Below the pieces are notes generated by a model. That model searched no databases, was not told the DNA's origin, and worked only from the letters and a program-made list of their open reading frames with translations. Position numbers and translations under genes: made by a program. This document shows positions 1 to 8,034 of a stretch of 41,038 nt of DNA, piece after piece; position 1 is the first letter of the stretch, and every line of letters starts with the position of its first letter. The DNA lies in NCBI GenBank assembly GCA_905614355.1, contig CAJQSN010000008.1:1-41038 (forward strand). Direction: 5' to 3'. This DNA is from an uncultured Rhodospirillales bacterium (GTDB taxonomy: Bacteria; Pseudomonadota; Alphaproteobacteria; Rhodospirillales; UBA2165).

Positions 1-1
1 A

Positions 2-466
2 AATGAAAACAAGCGGTTTGCTGACAAACTTAAAGTACCATTTGTTGACCTTGATTATAACAAAGAGTCATGGTTTCACAAAGTAAAAGGATATGAACTT
101 GAACCCGAACGCGGTTATCGTTGCACATTGTGCTTTGATATGCGGTTTGAGCGCTCTGCTATTTATGCATTTGAAAATAAATTCAAAGTTTTTTCCAGTA
201 CTTTGGGAACCTCTCGCTGGAAAAATTTTGAACAAATTAATAGCTGTGGAGTTAGAGCTGCTAGCCGATACAGCGGTATTACATATTGGACGTTTAATTG
301 GAGAAAAAAAGGTGGCTCTAGCCGCATGATTGAAATTTCTAAAGAAGAGAAATTTTACCAACAGGAATACTGTGGCTGTGCTTATAGTTTAAGAGACACC
401 AATCAAAGTAGAGTAGAGCGCGGTATGGAACCAATAAAAATCGGTGAAAAGTATTACCACAAATGA
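2..466 (+). CDS. queH: Epoxyqueuosine reductase QueH (DUF208), 3' part
   Basis: The frame is open from the left window edge, so the N-terminus is missing; 154 residues are visible. The family reduces epoxyqueuosine to queuosine, the last step of tRNA wobble queuosine synthesis, using an iron-sulfur cluster. Visible support is a CxxC pair in [15 protein letters not shown], the TTLG-like stretch [15 protein letters not shown], and the C-terminal QEYCGCAYS, which matches the QxYCGCxxS signature of QueH. The second cysteine pair and the ER(C)xxC region are intact, so this part looks functional. The gene ends about 190 bases before the next one and no partner is evident on this side. I am confident of the family; nothing can be said about the missing start. 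Confidence 0.88.
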   Translation, partial: NENKRFADKLKVPFVDLDYNKESWFHKVKGYELEPERGYRCTLCFDMRFERSAIYAFENKFKVFSSTLGTSRWKNFEQINSCGVRAASRYSGITYWTFNWRKKGGSSRMIEISKEEKFYQQEYCGCAYSLRDTNQSRVERGMEPIKIGEKYYHK

Positions 467-656
467 AATATATTCGATTTTAGCTATTAATTAACACTAA
501 AATAAAACTTCAAAAAAAACTAGATAGTGACACAGGCCCTAAATTAAAGCTATCGATATAACCAAAAGGATTAGGGAAATTCGGGTACTATTTTTTAATC
601 ATGAACAATATAATAATTTTGAAAATGAACCCGGTAATTTAGAAGTTCGCCTACCA

Positions 657-1718
657 ATGCTTTCCAGCGGCTTTATCAAGGAATACAAGGATTTTATATT
701 TCAAAGAGTGAAAAAAAAGCTTGGTCTAGGCGGTATGATACAAGCAGCAACAGAGACCGTGATTAACTTTAAACCCGATCTCATTGTTTACATTACAGGC
801 TGGTCACAGGACGATATCCCGGGCCAACTCATAAATGGTTTTGAAGAAATGGGGGTAAAAGTCTTAACTATTGCCTGGGATACTTATCCAGGGCCAACGC
901 CACTTAAATTTCGTCAGAATGGTCTATTCAGATCAGGCTCTTTATTTTGCGAAGCCTGCTCCTTCATCAGTTATGCAAGATTCCGTTTCTGGCGCGAACA
1001 ACTCAGCCCAGAAAAAGCTGTTATATACCTCAGTGGTAATAATATTTTAAAAGATCATTTTAAACATGTATCAACTAAACAAAATATAGACGTAGCGCTA
1101 ATTGGAAGTTTATATAAAGCTCGGTTGGAATTAATGGAATTTTTAAAACAAAATTTATTACCTTTTGGAATTAATATTTCACATCATGGGGGTTACTTTG
1201 ATGAAACATCGGGCCTTCCAGCTGACGACAGTGCGCACACATTGACTAGGCTGTCCAGCGAAGACTATATCAATGTCATCAACCGCTCAAAGATAGTCCT
1301 ATGTCCAGGTGGCGCCGAAGGACAATGGGCTGTTCGCGGTAAAATTTTTGAAATCATGTCCTGTGGTACGTTTTGCCTGGCCGAGGATAATTTTGATATT
1401 CAAAAAACAATTCCAGAAGATAAATTAAAAACATACAAAAATTTTGATGATTGCTTACGCCAAATTTTATATTACCTAAAACATGAAACTGAGCGTAAAA
1501 TATTAGCTAAAAATAGCCATGACTGGTATCTACGCACCTATGATTCAAAAAATTTTTGGCAAGATTTTCTTTACAAAATAACAATAGGAGATAATAATTT
1601 CTACAACACACCTTTTGTTGAAAGTAATTATCAGATAGTCAAAAAGAGTATATTGAATCATTACGACGGAAAAATAATAACGCCAGAAAACATTACTGGT
1701 TTCAGTGTCGTTTGCTAA
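657..1718 (+). CDS. CgeB-like glycosyltransferase (glycosyl transferase group 1-like), start uncertain
   Basis: A 353-residue protein from the first ATG. The C-terminal half has the CgeB/Glyco_trans_1_2 pattern: SEDYINVINRSKIVLCPG, then RGKIFEIMSCGTFCLAEDN near residues 230-245, the usual nucleotide-sugar-binding end of GT-B folds. The N-terminal half has FKPDLIVYITGW and KVLTIAWDTYP, typical Rossmann strands. The same frame stays open back to base 543 and reads IRVLFFNHEQ at 579-608, which looks like the first beta strand of the fold, yet no ATG, GTG or TTG lies between the stop at 540-542 and the ATG at 657. Either an ATT/ATA start is used, or the 5' end is decayed, or the protein starts at 657 without strand 1. 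The sugar and acceptor cannot be told from sequence. Confidence 0.7.
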   Translation: MLSSGFIKEYKDFIFQRVKKKLGLGGMIQAATETVINFKPDLIVYITGWSQDDIPGQLINGFEEMGVKVLTIAWDTYPGPTPLKFRQNGLFRSGSLFCEACSFISYARFRFWREQLSPEKAVIYLSGNNILKDHFKHVSTKQNIDVALIGSLYKARLELMEFLKQNLLPFGINISHHGGYFDETSGLPADDSAHTLTRLSSEDYINVINRSKIVLCPGGAEGQWAVRGKIFEIMSCGTFCLAEDNFDIQKTIPEDKLKTYKNFDDCLRQILYYLKHETERKILAKNSHDWYLRTYDSKNFWQDFLYKITIGDNNFYNTPFVESNYQIVKKSILNHYDGKIITPENITGFSVVC

Positions 1719-1767
1719 TAAAAATTATTTACAAATTAAGGTGTACATTTTGAAACTGGTCCTAATA

Positions 1768-2046
1768 TCATTTACTAACGATTACGGGAAAAGATCCACT
1801 TCCCTCTAGCAACATAAGTGCTGCCGAATATTCTACCTGATTGCTTGATATATTGATCTTTTGCCCAAATGGCAGTGAACTTGCAACCTTCCCTGGACAT
1901 CCTTTGCCACGGATGAAGTTCCGAATCTCTGTTCCGTCTAAACCTTCATTTTTGTCGCAATCAATGGCGTCAAAGGCGGCTCCCACTGGCCCCCCAGCTT
2001 CGTCGCACTGTGGCATTTCATCACCATTAGTATCCTGTTTTGTGGC
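1768..2046 (-). pseudogene. Fragment with two calcium-binding-loop motifs (EF-hand or thrombospondin type 3-like)
   Basis: An open stretch of 92 codons after an in-frame TAG at 2047-2049. Just inside it is DTNGDEMPQCDE and, 12 residues later, DCDKNEGLDGTE. Both place acidic or amide residues at loop positions 1, 3, 5 and 12, as EF-hand loops do. The short spacing and the wording of the first loop also resemble thrombospondin type 3 or dockerin-like repeats. The only ATG (2016) lies inside the first loop and would destroy it, so the intact reading needs sequence beyond the TAG. Upstream of the TAG the frame continues only 11 codons. I read this as a decayed remnant of a secreted calcium-binding protein. 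A genuine short gene starting at 2016 is less likely. Confidence 0.4.
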
Positions 2047-2292
2047 CTAATCAGATAACAAATAAGCTATTGAATAATTCACTCATTATGTCTAGATACT
2101 TCGTTTCTTTTAACTTAATTGCCATAATTAAATTAATATTAATAAAAAACGAATTACTCGGAATACCCAGTCAACTCCCAAAAAAACTGAGCGACCTTTC
2201 TACACTTAACTGGTAAATATACTATACTGGGATGCTAACTCTCATGAGAGTTCCTTATGAATAGAATGTGAGGACGAATTAACTAGGAAAGA

Positions 2293-2369
2293 TGGTGATC
2301 CCGAAGGGATTCGAACCCCTGACCTATTGATTAGGAATCAATCGCTCTATCCTACTGAGCTACGGGACC
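2293..2369 (-). tRNA. tRNA-Arg (anticodon CCT), CCA encoded
   Basis: On the minus strand the cloverleaf folds fully. The 7-bp acceptor GGTCCCG pairs with CGGGATC (one G-U). The D-arm stem is GCTC/GAGC. The anticodon stem ATTGA/TCAAT encloses loop TTCCTAA with anticodon CCT, which reads AGG. The variable loop is short and the T-arm is AGGGG-TTCGAAT-CCCTT. The discriminator A and CCA are encoded (tgg at 2293-2295 on the plus strand). Length is 77 nt including CCA. Confidence 0.96.
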
Positions 2370-2507
2370 ACAAGTTGTCATATAACATTTGGCTGTAAAA
2401 TAACAAGGAATGGGTTATATCCTGCTCATAAATCATTCACATGGGGATTATAGAAACTTTATATCAGCATAAATTATTAATTCGGTAGATTATTATATTA
2501 AGACTCT

Positions 2508-2531
2508 GGGGCTCTATCCTCCTGAGTTACG
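2508..2531 (-). other. Degenerate tRNA D-arm remnant
   Basis: Bases 2511-2531 match 2344-2364 inside the neighbouring tRNA-Arg(CCT) at 19 of 21 positions by eye. They cover the D-arm and the two bases before it. The rest of a tRNA cannot be folded around it: no anticodon arm or T-arm is recognisable on either side. It is most simply a decayed duplicate, or a scar from an integration or excision at the tRNA gene. Confidence 0.5.
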
Positions 2532-2625
2532 TAACCTTCGGAGTTTTATTAATTCAAACACGCTATCTAATATCGTCCAAAATTCAATTAAAATATATTG
2601 GTTATTATTTATACGTGTGCCTCAT

Positions 2626-3171
2626 CTATTCTAGCGGTATAGAAAAATAGATTGTTGCTGTTTCAGTTCCGGGATTAGTGCTACCAATACTGGCATTGGA
2701 ATAATGCGAAATTGCCGCGCCAAGACGCGATCGGTTGTCAAAACGATAAGAAATTTCCATTTGTGATCTAAACTCAATCGAATGTCCCAAATCTAATTTT
2801 TTATTACCACCCCAATAATAGTGTGGAGCAAAAGATGGCGTCATTACAAATCTTCGACCCACAAAAAAATCCGATAACACACCTGCACCAATAAACCCCT
2901 GAGAGGTGTTAGTAACAGATACCGCTGCAAATGGTTTAAAGATAGACATTTTTTTATTAGATCTATATTCAGCGCGAAATTCTGTGCCAGTCTCCTTTTT
3001 CCGATTGAAGTCGTAATAACCTAAGCCAACAGATATAAATGCTGGATCTTCTTTGCCAACAGTATCAGCATTAACGTTTTCACTAAGACATATCAATACG
3101 AAAACAGTCGTAGCTAATACAAAAAAAGAAAAAATTTGATTTATTCTCATAAACATAAAATATTTTACCAT
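2626..3171 (-). CDS. pagL: PagL-like lipid A 3-O-deacylase, outer membrane
   Basis: A 181-residue protein with an N-terminal signal peptide (hydrophobic FFVLATTVFVLICL, likely cleavage after VNA) followed by a short beta-barrel-like sequence. The PagL catalytic signature is visible near the C-terminus: H156-Y-S158-N-A followed by NPGTE with E170. The spacing H, +2 S, +14 E is the same as in PagL (His126, Ser128, Glu140). The family removes the 3-O-linked acyl chain of lipid A in the outer membrane. ATGs at 3171, 3156 and 3150 are possible starts; the one at 3150 gives the most standard signal peptide. The protein ends in a hydrophobic-aromatic pattern (IYFSIPLE) near an outer-membrane C-terminus. 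It is monocistronic here. Confidence 0.78.
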   Translation of the reverse strand: MVKYFMFMRINQIFSFFVLATTVFVLICLSENVNADTVGKEDPAFISVGLGYYDFNRKKETGTEFRAEYRSNKKMSIFKPFAAVSVTNTSQGFIGAGVLSDFFVGRRFVMTPSFAPHYYWGGNKKLDLGHSIEFRSQMEISYRFDNRSRLGAAISHYSNASIGSTNPGTETATIYFSIPLE

Positions 3172-3318
3172 ATAATTAACAATAATAAACCAACCTATAG
3201 ATTAAAAACGCATTTTAGAAACGTTTCAGTCAGAAGCAAGAAAATACTGAGTTTTGATTGCTCCATTAAACCCAGTTATAAAAGTTAATCATCATTTCCA
3301 TAACTTTTAACTTAATTA

Positions 3319-4278
3319 CTACCCTCGTTTAAAATTCTCAGTAGCGGCAACTAAGACAGACCTGAGGCTTGGTTCCATCGCAGAATGTCCAGCATCCGGG
3401 ACGACAACCAAATTTGCCCTTGGCCAACGGCGCCAATATTCATACGCTGTCAAAATTGGGCATATCATATCATAGCGACCCTGTATTATTGTAGCCGGTA
3501 TATCAATAATTTTATCAAGATACCTATAAAAATAATTATCTGGAAGAAAAAAATCATTTAAAAAATAATGGGCTTCAATCCTAGCTAAAGCCAAGAAAGT
3601 ACGGCCCGAGTTTATAAATGCCCGGGTCCGTGTATCCGGCAACAATGTAGAACATGACCCTTCAAACTGGCTCCAAGCACAAGCCGCAGGACCATTAATA
3701 AAATGATCAGGATTAATTAAACGCTTATGGTATGAATATAGTAATTCATCTTGTTCCTCATCTGGGAGAAAACTGCAAAACTCCTGCCACTCTTGAGGAA
3801 ACACAGTTTTAATTCCATGGAGAAACCAGTCGAGTTCACGACTAGTACAGAGAAAAATTCCCCGTAGAATAAAACCTAGTACACGGTCAGGATATGCTAT
3901 TCCATAAGCTAAACCTAGAGAGGACCCCCAAGATCCTCCAAAAACCAGCCACCTATCTATCTCTAAATATTGGCGCAAGGTTTCCATATCCGATACCAAG
4001 TGTTGGGTGGTATTACCAGCAGTTTCAGCAAACGGCTGTGATCTGCCGCTTCCTCTCTGATCAAAAATAATAATTTTATAGTATTCAGGATCAAAAAAAC
4101 GCCGGTGTGAGGGGGAGGCACCCGCGCCAGGACCCCCGTGCAGAAAAATAACCGGCACCCCTTCTGGATTACCCGAAATTTCCCAATACATTAGATGATG
4201 ACCATCTAAATCAAGCATTCCATTTGAGTATGCAGCAATATCAGGATAGAGATTATATGTTGTCGAGGTCAGATCCAT
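3319..4278 (-). CDS. pip: Proline iminopeptidase (S33 alpha/beta hydrolase)
   Basis: 319 residues, the normal length for bacterial proline iminopeptidases, which release N-terminal proline from peptides in the cytoplasm. Visible motifs are HGGPG (residues 47-51, oxyanion region), FDQRGSGRS (72-80), nucleophile Ser116 in GGSWGSS, acid Asp270 in GRYDMICP and His298 in DAGHSA. All three catalytic residues are in expected places. It diverges from the M48 protease gene across about 130 bases with no strong promoter that I can name. The start at 4278 gives the usual short lead before the first strand. Substrate range within the S33 family is not certain. Confidence 0.9.
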   Translation of the reverse strand: MDLTSTTYNLYPDIAAYSNGMLDLDGHHLMYWEISGNPEGVPVIFLHGGPGAGASPSHRRFFDPEYYKIIIFDQRGSGRSQPFAETAGNTTQHLVSDMETLRQYLEIDRWLVFGGSWGSSLGLAYGIAYPDRVLGFILRGIFLCTSRELDWFLHGIKTVFPQEWQEFCSFLPDEEQDELLYSYHKRLINPDHFINGPAACAWSQFEGSCSTLLPDTRTRAFINSGRTFLALARIEAHYFLNDFFLPDNYFYRYLDKIIDIPATIIQGRYDMICPILTAYEYWRRWPRANLVVVPDAGHSAMEPSLRSVLVAATENFKRG

Positions 4279-4408
4279 AATTTATAGGTCTAGGTGGTGA
4301 GGGTTAATCTGTTTAAATTAGATTTATTACTTAATGTTATTAAAATGTTTTTGCCGGAAAATATGAGTGTAACTTAATAATTAAAATTTTATATTGGGAA
4401 ATATAGTT

Positions 4409-5872
4409 ATGCTAAGTGACCTTAAATTCGTGGTAATCATTCTTATTATGCTAGCAACAATTAGCGTCAGTGGTTGCTCAATTAACCCCGCTACTGGAGA
4501 TAGCAGCTTTACTGGCCTAATGTCTTTAAATGATGAAATTAGACTTGGGCGCAAAGAGCACAGTAAAATTCTACAATCATTTGGCGGCCGTTACAATGAT
4601 GAGGTCATAGGCGATTATGTAAGTAATATTGGGAATAGGCTTGCAGCAAAATCAGAGCTTCCTAGTATAAAATGGACCTTCACGGTATTAAACTCGCCAA
4701 TAATTAATGCTCTAGCACTACCTGGTGGTTATGTATATGTAACACGAGGTTTAATGGCTTTAGCCAGCAATGAGGCTGAACTTGCTGGTGTGCTAGCGCA
4801 TGAGATTGGACATGTTACAGCTCGTCATACTGCACAACGATACAGTAGCTCAATGTTAGCGGGGGGGGTTTCAATGGCGGCAAATATTTTTCTAGGTTCT
4901 GCTGCCGGTGATTTAGCAAATTTTGCTGGTAAAGCTGCAATTCAATCCTATTCAAGAAAACAGGAATTTGAAGCAGATACACTTGGCGTCAGATACTTAT
5001 CACGGGGTAGTTACAATACTAATTCGATGGTATCTTTCCTAAACAAACTAAGAGCCCATAGCCAATTAGAAGCTAAGCGACAGAAAAAAGACCCTGCAAG
5101 CGTTGACCACAGTGATATGTTTGCTACTCATCCCCGAACCATTGATCGCGTTAACCGCGCTATCTCAAGCACTACATTGACAAAATCAGGCTTTAAAACT
5201 GGCAGCGTTGATTATCTGGAACGTTTACACAATATACTTTATGGCGATGACCCGAAGGATGGCCTTATAAAAGGACGAGTATTTGTTCACCCAGCAATGC
5301 TATTTAGCTTTAAAGTTCCAAAGGGATTTCAACTATACAACAACCCAAGATCGGTGATAGGTAAAGGACCCAATGATTCAATAATTCAATTTGATACAGC
5401 AAACAAGCCTAATAATAAATCGATGGTAAATTATATTAGAAAAATTTGGGCACCAAACACTAAATTTCTAAAAATTGACAAAATTAATGTAAACGGAATG
5501 CCCGGTGCGACGACTAAAACACGAACCAGGCAAAAAAATGGTACCTTTGATCTTCGCTTAACAGCAATTAAATATAATAATTCAAGAATATATCGATTCA
5601 TATATTTAACGCGTGCTAATCAAACTCAAAAACTAAACCTCAGCCTTCGCCAAACAACGTATAGTTTGAGAAATATATCTGTCCCCGAGGCACAAAAAAT
5701 ACTACCAAACCGGGTAATTGTGCAAGCCGTCGGGGCTGAAAATTCGGTTAAGAATATTTCAGAACTCATGAGTATAGATAACTTTAAAGAAGAAACGTTT
5801 AGAGTTATTAATGGGCTAAAACCATCGGAAGAACTTCGGAAGGGCCAACTTATCAAAGTTATTTTAAAATAA
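4409..5872 (+). CDS. M48-family zinc metalloprotease lipoprotein (BepA/YfgC-like)
   Basis: 487 residues from the ATG at 4409, which has GGGAA 8 bases upstream; a TTG at 4394 is in frame but less likely. The N-terminus is a lipoprotein signal (VSGC, Cys23). The zinc site is complete: HEIGH at 131-135 and EADTLG with Glu188. The family degrades misfolded outer-membrane proteins and helps assembly of the LPS and barrel machinery in the periplasm. The C-terminal 200 residues form a second domain ending FRVINGLKPSEELRKGQLIKVI, a LysM-like tail common in alphaproteobacterial members. A run of eight G at 4861-4868 keeps frame (residues AGGV). It converges with carD 59 bases away. Confidence 0.9.
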   Translation: MLSDLKFVVIILIMLATISVSGCSINPATGDSSFTGLMSLNDEIRLGRKEHSKILQSFGGRYNDEVIGDYVSNIGNRLAAKSELPSIKWTFTVLNSPIINALALPGGYVYVTRGLMALASNEAELAGVLAHEIGHVTARHTAQRYSSSMLAGGVSMAANIFLGSAAGDLANFAGKAAIQSYSRKQEFEADTLGVRYLSRGSYNTNSMVSFLNKLRAHSQLEAKRQKKDPASVDHSDMFATHPRTIDRVNRAISSTTLTKSGFKTGSVDYLERLHNILYGDDPKDGLIKGRVFVHPAMLFSFKVPKGFQLYNNPRSVIGKGPNDSIIQFDTANKPNNKSMVNYIRKIWAPNTKFLKIDKINVNGMPGATTKTRTRQKNGTFDLRLTAIKYNNSRIYRFIYLTRANQTQKLNLSLRQTTYSLRNISVPEAQKILPNRVIVQAVGAENSVKNISELMSIDNFKEETFRVINGLKPSEELRKGQLIKVILK

Positions 5873-5931
5873 AAAATATATGTACAAACTACGCCGCCAA
5901 AAAAGATCCGCTTAGGTAAAACCAGCTAAAA

Positions 5932-6507
5932 TTAAGCTGCTTGTAACACAGCCTCTAATTTTTCTGTAGCCTGATCTTTTTCAATTTTCTCAACAGCAGC
6001 AAACTCACCAGCTAAACGCTCAAGAGCAGCCTCATAAATTTGGCGCTCACTAAACGATTGGTCAGGCTGGCCAACATTCCGGTGTAAATCACGAACAACT
6101 TCAGCAATTAAAATTGGATCCCCCGAATTTATTTTATCTTCATATTCTTGGGCCCGGCGGCTCCACATAGTTCGTTTAATCCTAGCACGACCTTTTAGAG
6201 TGGTAACCGCATCATCCATGATTTTCTGTGAGCTCACTTTGCGTAAACCTGACGTCTCCATTTTATTAATGGGAACCCTGAGTGTCATTCTATCATTTTC
6301 AAAAGTGACAACGACTAATTTAAGAAGACTACCAGCTATCGTCTCTTGCTCAAGACCGGTGACTTTGCCAACACCGTGTGTAGGATACACTACAAAATCG
6401 CCTGTCTTGAAAGTTTTTTCACCTTTACTTTCATTTTCTTTTACAACCATAACTTCCGTTTTCTCCAAAAAATTACCGCTATTACCAATAGGCATTTCAT
6501 GCCACAC
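5932..6507 (-). CDS. carD: CarD-family transcriptional regulator
   Basis: 191 residues. The RNA polymerase-interacting domain is clear: FKTGDFVVYPTHGVGKVTGLE followed by a beta-rich segment ending LRVPINKMETSGLRKVSS. A helical C-terminal DNA-binding domain follows, with RAQEYEDKINSGDPILIAEVVRDL. CarD/CdnL proteins bind the RNA polymerase beta subunit and stabilise open complexes at rRNA and housekeeping promoters. Starts at 6507, 6495 and 6450 are possible; the one at 6450 (MVVKENESK) would remove a 19-residue lead not typical of the family, but the 6507 ATG has AGGTG-like sequence upstream. In many alphaproteobacteria carD lies next to fdxA, as here. Confidence 0.92.
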   Translation of the reverse strand: MWHEMPIGNSGNFLEKTEVMVVKENESKGEKTFKTGDFVVYPTHGVGKVTGLEQETIAGSLLKLVVVTFENDRMTLRVPINKMETSGLRKVSSQKIMDDAVTTLKGRARIKRTMWSRRAQEYEDKINSGDPILIAEVVRDLHRNVGQPDQSFSERQIYEAALERLAGEFAAVEKIEKDQATEKLEAVLQAA

Positions 6508-6688
6508 CTAGGACAACTATAAAACACAATGCCGCCCAAACTTAAAAGTTTGACCAGCACCAATAGATTAACACAGATTTAGATCTAAATACAGTCCAAA
6601 ACATAGAGAAATAGGTATTAATATTTAAAAAAGTAGCCTGTAGACTACACCTTAAAATTTTTGATCTAATTTAAAGCATACAAATTGA

Positions 6689-7024
6689 TCACACACCTGT
6701 TCCAGGATTTTCACTTAATTCAGCCCTCTTGCCATCTTTCCCTTGCCAGTCTTCAGCATCGCTAGGAGAAGTACCTTTCGTTGTGATATTTGGCCAAATG
6801 GCTGAAAAACGTGTATTAAGATCAAGCCACTCATCCAACCCATCCTCAGTATCGGGTAAAATTGCTTCAGCCGGACATTCTGGCTCGCAAACACCACAAT
6901 CGATACACTCATCTGGATTTATCACCAAAAAATTTTCCCCTTCGTAGAAGCAATCAACAGGACAAACCTCAACACAATCCATAAATTTACATTTAATACA
7001 ACTCTCAGTGACTATGTAAGTCAT
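6689..7024 (-). CDS. fdxA: 7Fe ferredoxin FdxA
   Basis: 111 residues, the usual length of the alphaproteobacterial FdxA type. Two cluster-binding segments are visible: [17 protein letters not shown] (residues 9-25), with the spacing seen in [3Fe-4S]/[4Fe-4S] ferredoxins, and [16 protein letters not shown] (about 40-55). The long tail with W-x-LN and the SD-containing end are typical. It is an electron carrier in the cytoplasm; the partner is not known. A strong ribosome site GGAGGT sits just before the ATG at 7024. It lies between carD and the TerB-like gene, all on the minus strand. Confidence 0.95.
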   Translation of the reverse strand: MTYIVTESCIKCKFMDCVEVCPVDCFYEGENFLVINPDECIDCGVCEPECPAEAILPDTEDGLDEWLDLNTRFSAIWPNITTKGTSPSDAEDWQGKDGKRAELSENPGTGV

Positions 7025-7096
7025 GTTTACCTCCGTTAAGTTCTAATTATTCTGGTTATACCTTATCACCAGGCACTTTTCTTATTACACGCTAGC

Positions 7097-7552
7097 TTAG
7101 CTTCTGCCAAGCCTTGCCATTACTCTTTTTCTAGCTTCACCACGGTCAAAATCACTCACAAAAATTAAACCTGCAATCCTACTTATCAAATTGGCTTCAT
7201 AGTAATCAACGTTGCCATCAGCGAAAGCCACCTCCCAGAGCATTTCAATCATATCAATACGCTGCTTAGGCTCATATCTATCTTTTATCACGCGCGTAAA
7301 AGTATAAAGATCACCTGCTTTCTGGATTATATTCTCAGCCTCCGCGACTAGTGTTAAGCTCTCTTCATCATTTAAATTAAAATGCTGCTCCATTAAAATT
7401 ATAATACTTTTGCGCTCTTGATCGTCAAAATTACCGTCCATACAAGCTGCTTCCACCAACAAAGCGGCGGCGGCGGCCTGAACCTCATCTGTATTCGGCT
7501 CACTAATATCTACGGGGTTTTCTGAAAATAATGCCTTAATTCTATTTATCAT
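7097..7552 (-). CDS. TerB-like domain protein
   Basis: 151 residues covering one TerB/DjlA-N-type helical domain: AAAALLVEAACMDGNFDDQERKSI, and a second acidic turn in VAFADGNVDYYEANLISRIAGLI. Both halves hold the D-G-N/D-E pattern by which this fold binds metal. Despite the name, these stand-alone alphaproteobacterial proteins have no proven role in tellurite resistance. The DF(D)RGEARKRV tail is usual. The gene lies in the S4/fdxA/carD block on the same strand, 62 bases after the S4 gene, so co-transcription is plausible. Function unknown. Confidence 0.85.
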   Translation of the reverse strand: MINRIKALFSENPVDISEPNTDEVQAAAAALLVEAACMDGNFDDQERKSIIILMEQHFNLNDEESLTLVAEAENIIQKAGDLYTFTRVIKDRYEPKQRIDMIEMLWEVAFADGNVDYYEANLISRIAGLIFVSDFDRGEARKRVMARLGRS

Positions 7553-7614
7553 AGGGAGCTATCTAGCACAGGTATTCTATAAGTAAAAGCACCTAAACTC
7601 GCTAATACCCTGGT

Positions 7615-8025
7615 TCAATGCCACTGTTCATCTTTCGCTATTAATTTATCAGTAGCCCTACGCTGATCCTTGGTAGGCCGCCCGGAGCCTATTTCTCGTT
7701 TGCCTATAACCGCCTGAAATTTGAGGTCTTCTTTATTTATAGAAATTGACGGAGAAAGATCCTCATATAGAGCCTGAGCCTCAGGCGCAGGCCCCCGTCG
7801 CACGCCAAGGTTTAGAATCTTTATTATTTTAATATTATTATCGATAGAGAAAGTAAGTACATCATTTTTCTTAATCAAAAAATGGGCCTTAGCGACAATC
7901 AAACTATTCACACAAAACCTACTAGATTGGCAAAATTTTGTCGCCTTTGATCGACTTTTCATAAACCGGGCATACCATAACCACTTATCGAGGCGCAAAA
8001 CTCCGTTTAATGGCAAGTCACCCAT
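7615..8025 (-). CDS. S4-domain RNA-binding protein (Hsp15-like)
   Basis: 136 residues. The S4 domain starts at once: LRLDKWLWYARFMKSRSKATKFC, then a strand-turn region VKAHFLIKKNDVLTF-like up to residue 70, followed by GVRRGPAPEAQALYEDL, which is typical of Hsp15-type proteins. E. coli Hsp15 rescues stalled 50S subunits carrying nascent chains; this role is inferred by family only. The C-terminus is basic (RPTKDQRRATDKL). It starts 9 bases after the helicase gene ends, so the two are probably one transcript, a pairing common in alphaproteobacteria. Confidence 0.9.
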   Translation of the reverse strand: MGDLPLNGVLRLDKWLWYARFMKSRSKATKFCQSSRFCVNSLIVAKAHFLIKKNDVLTFSIDNNIKIIKILNLGVRRGPAPEAQALYEDLSPSISINKEDLKFQAVIGKREIGSGRPTKDQRRATDKLIAKDEQWH

Positions 8026-8034
8026 AAAAATAAA

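Noticed and set aside
4861-4868. Run of eight G in the M48 protease gene as a possible frameshift or phase-variation site
   Set aside because: The frame is kept on both sides and the protein is full length; slippage is possible but there is no sign of it.
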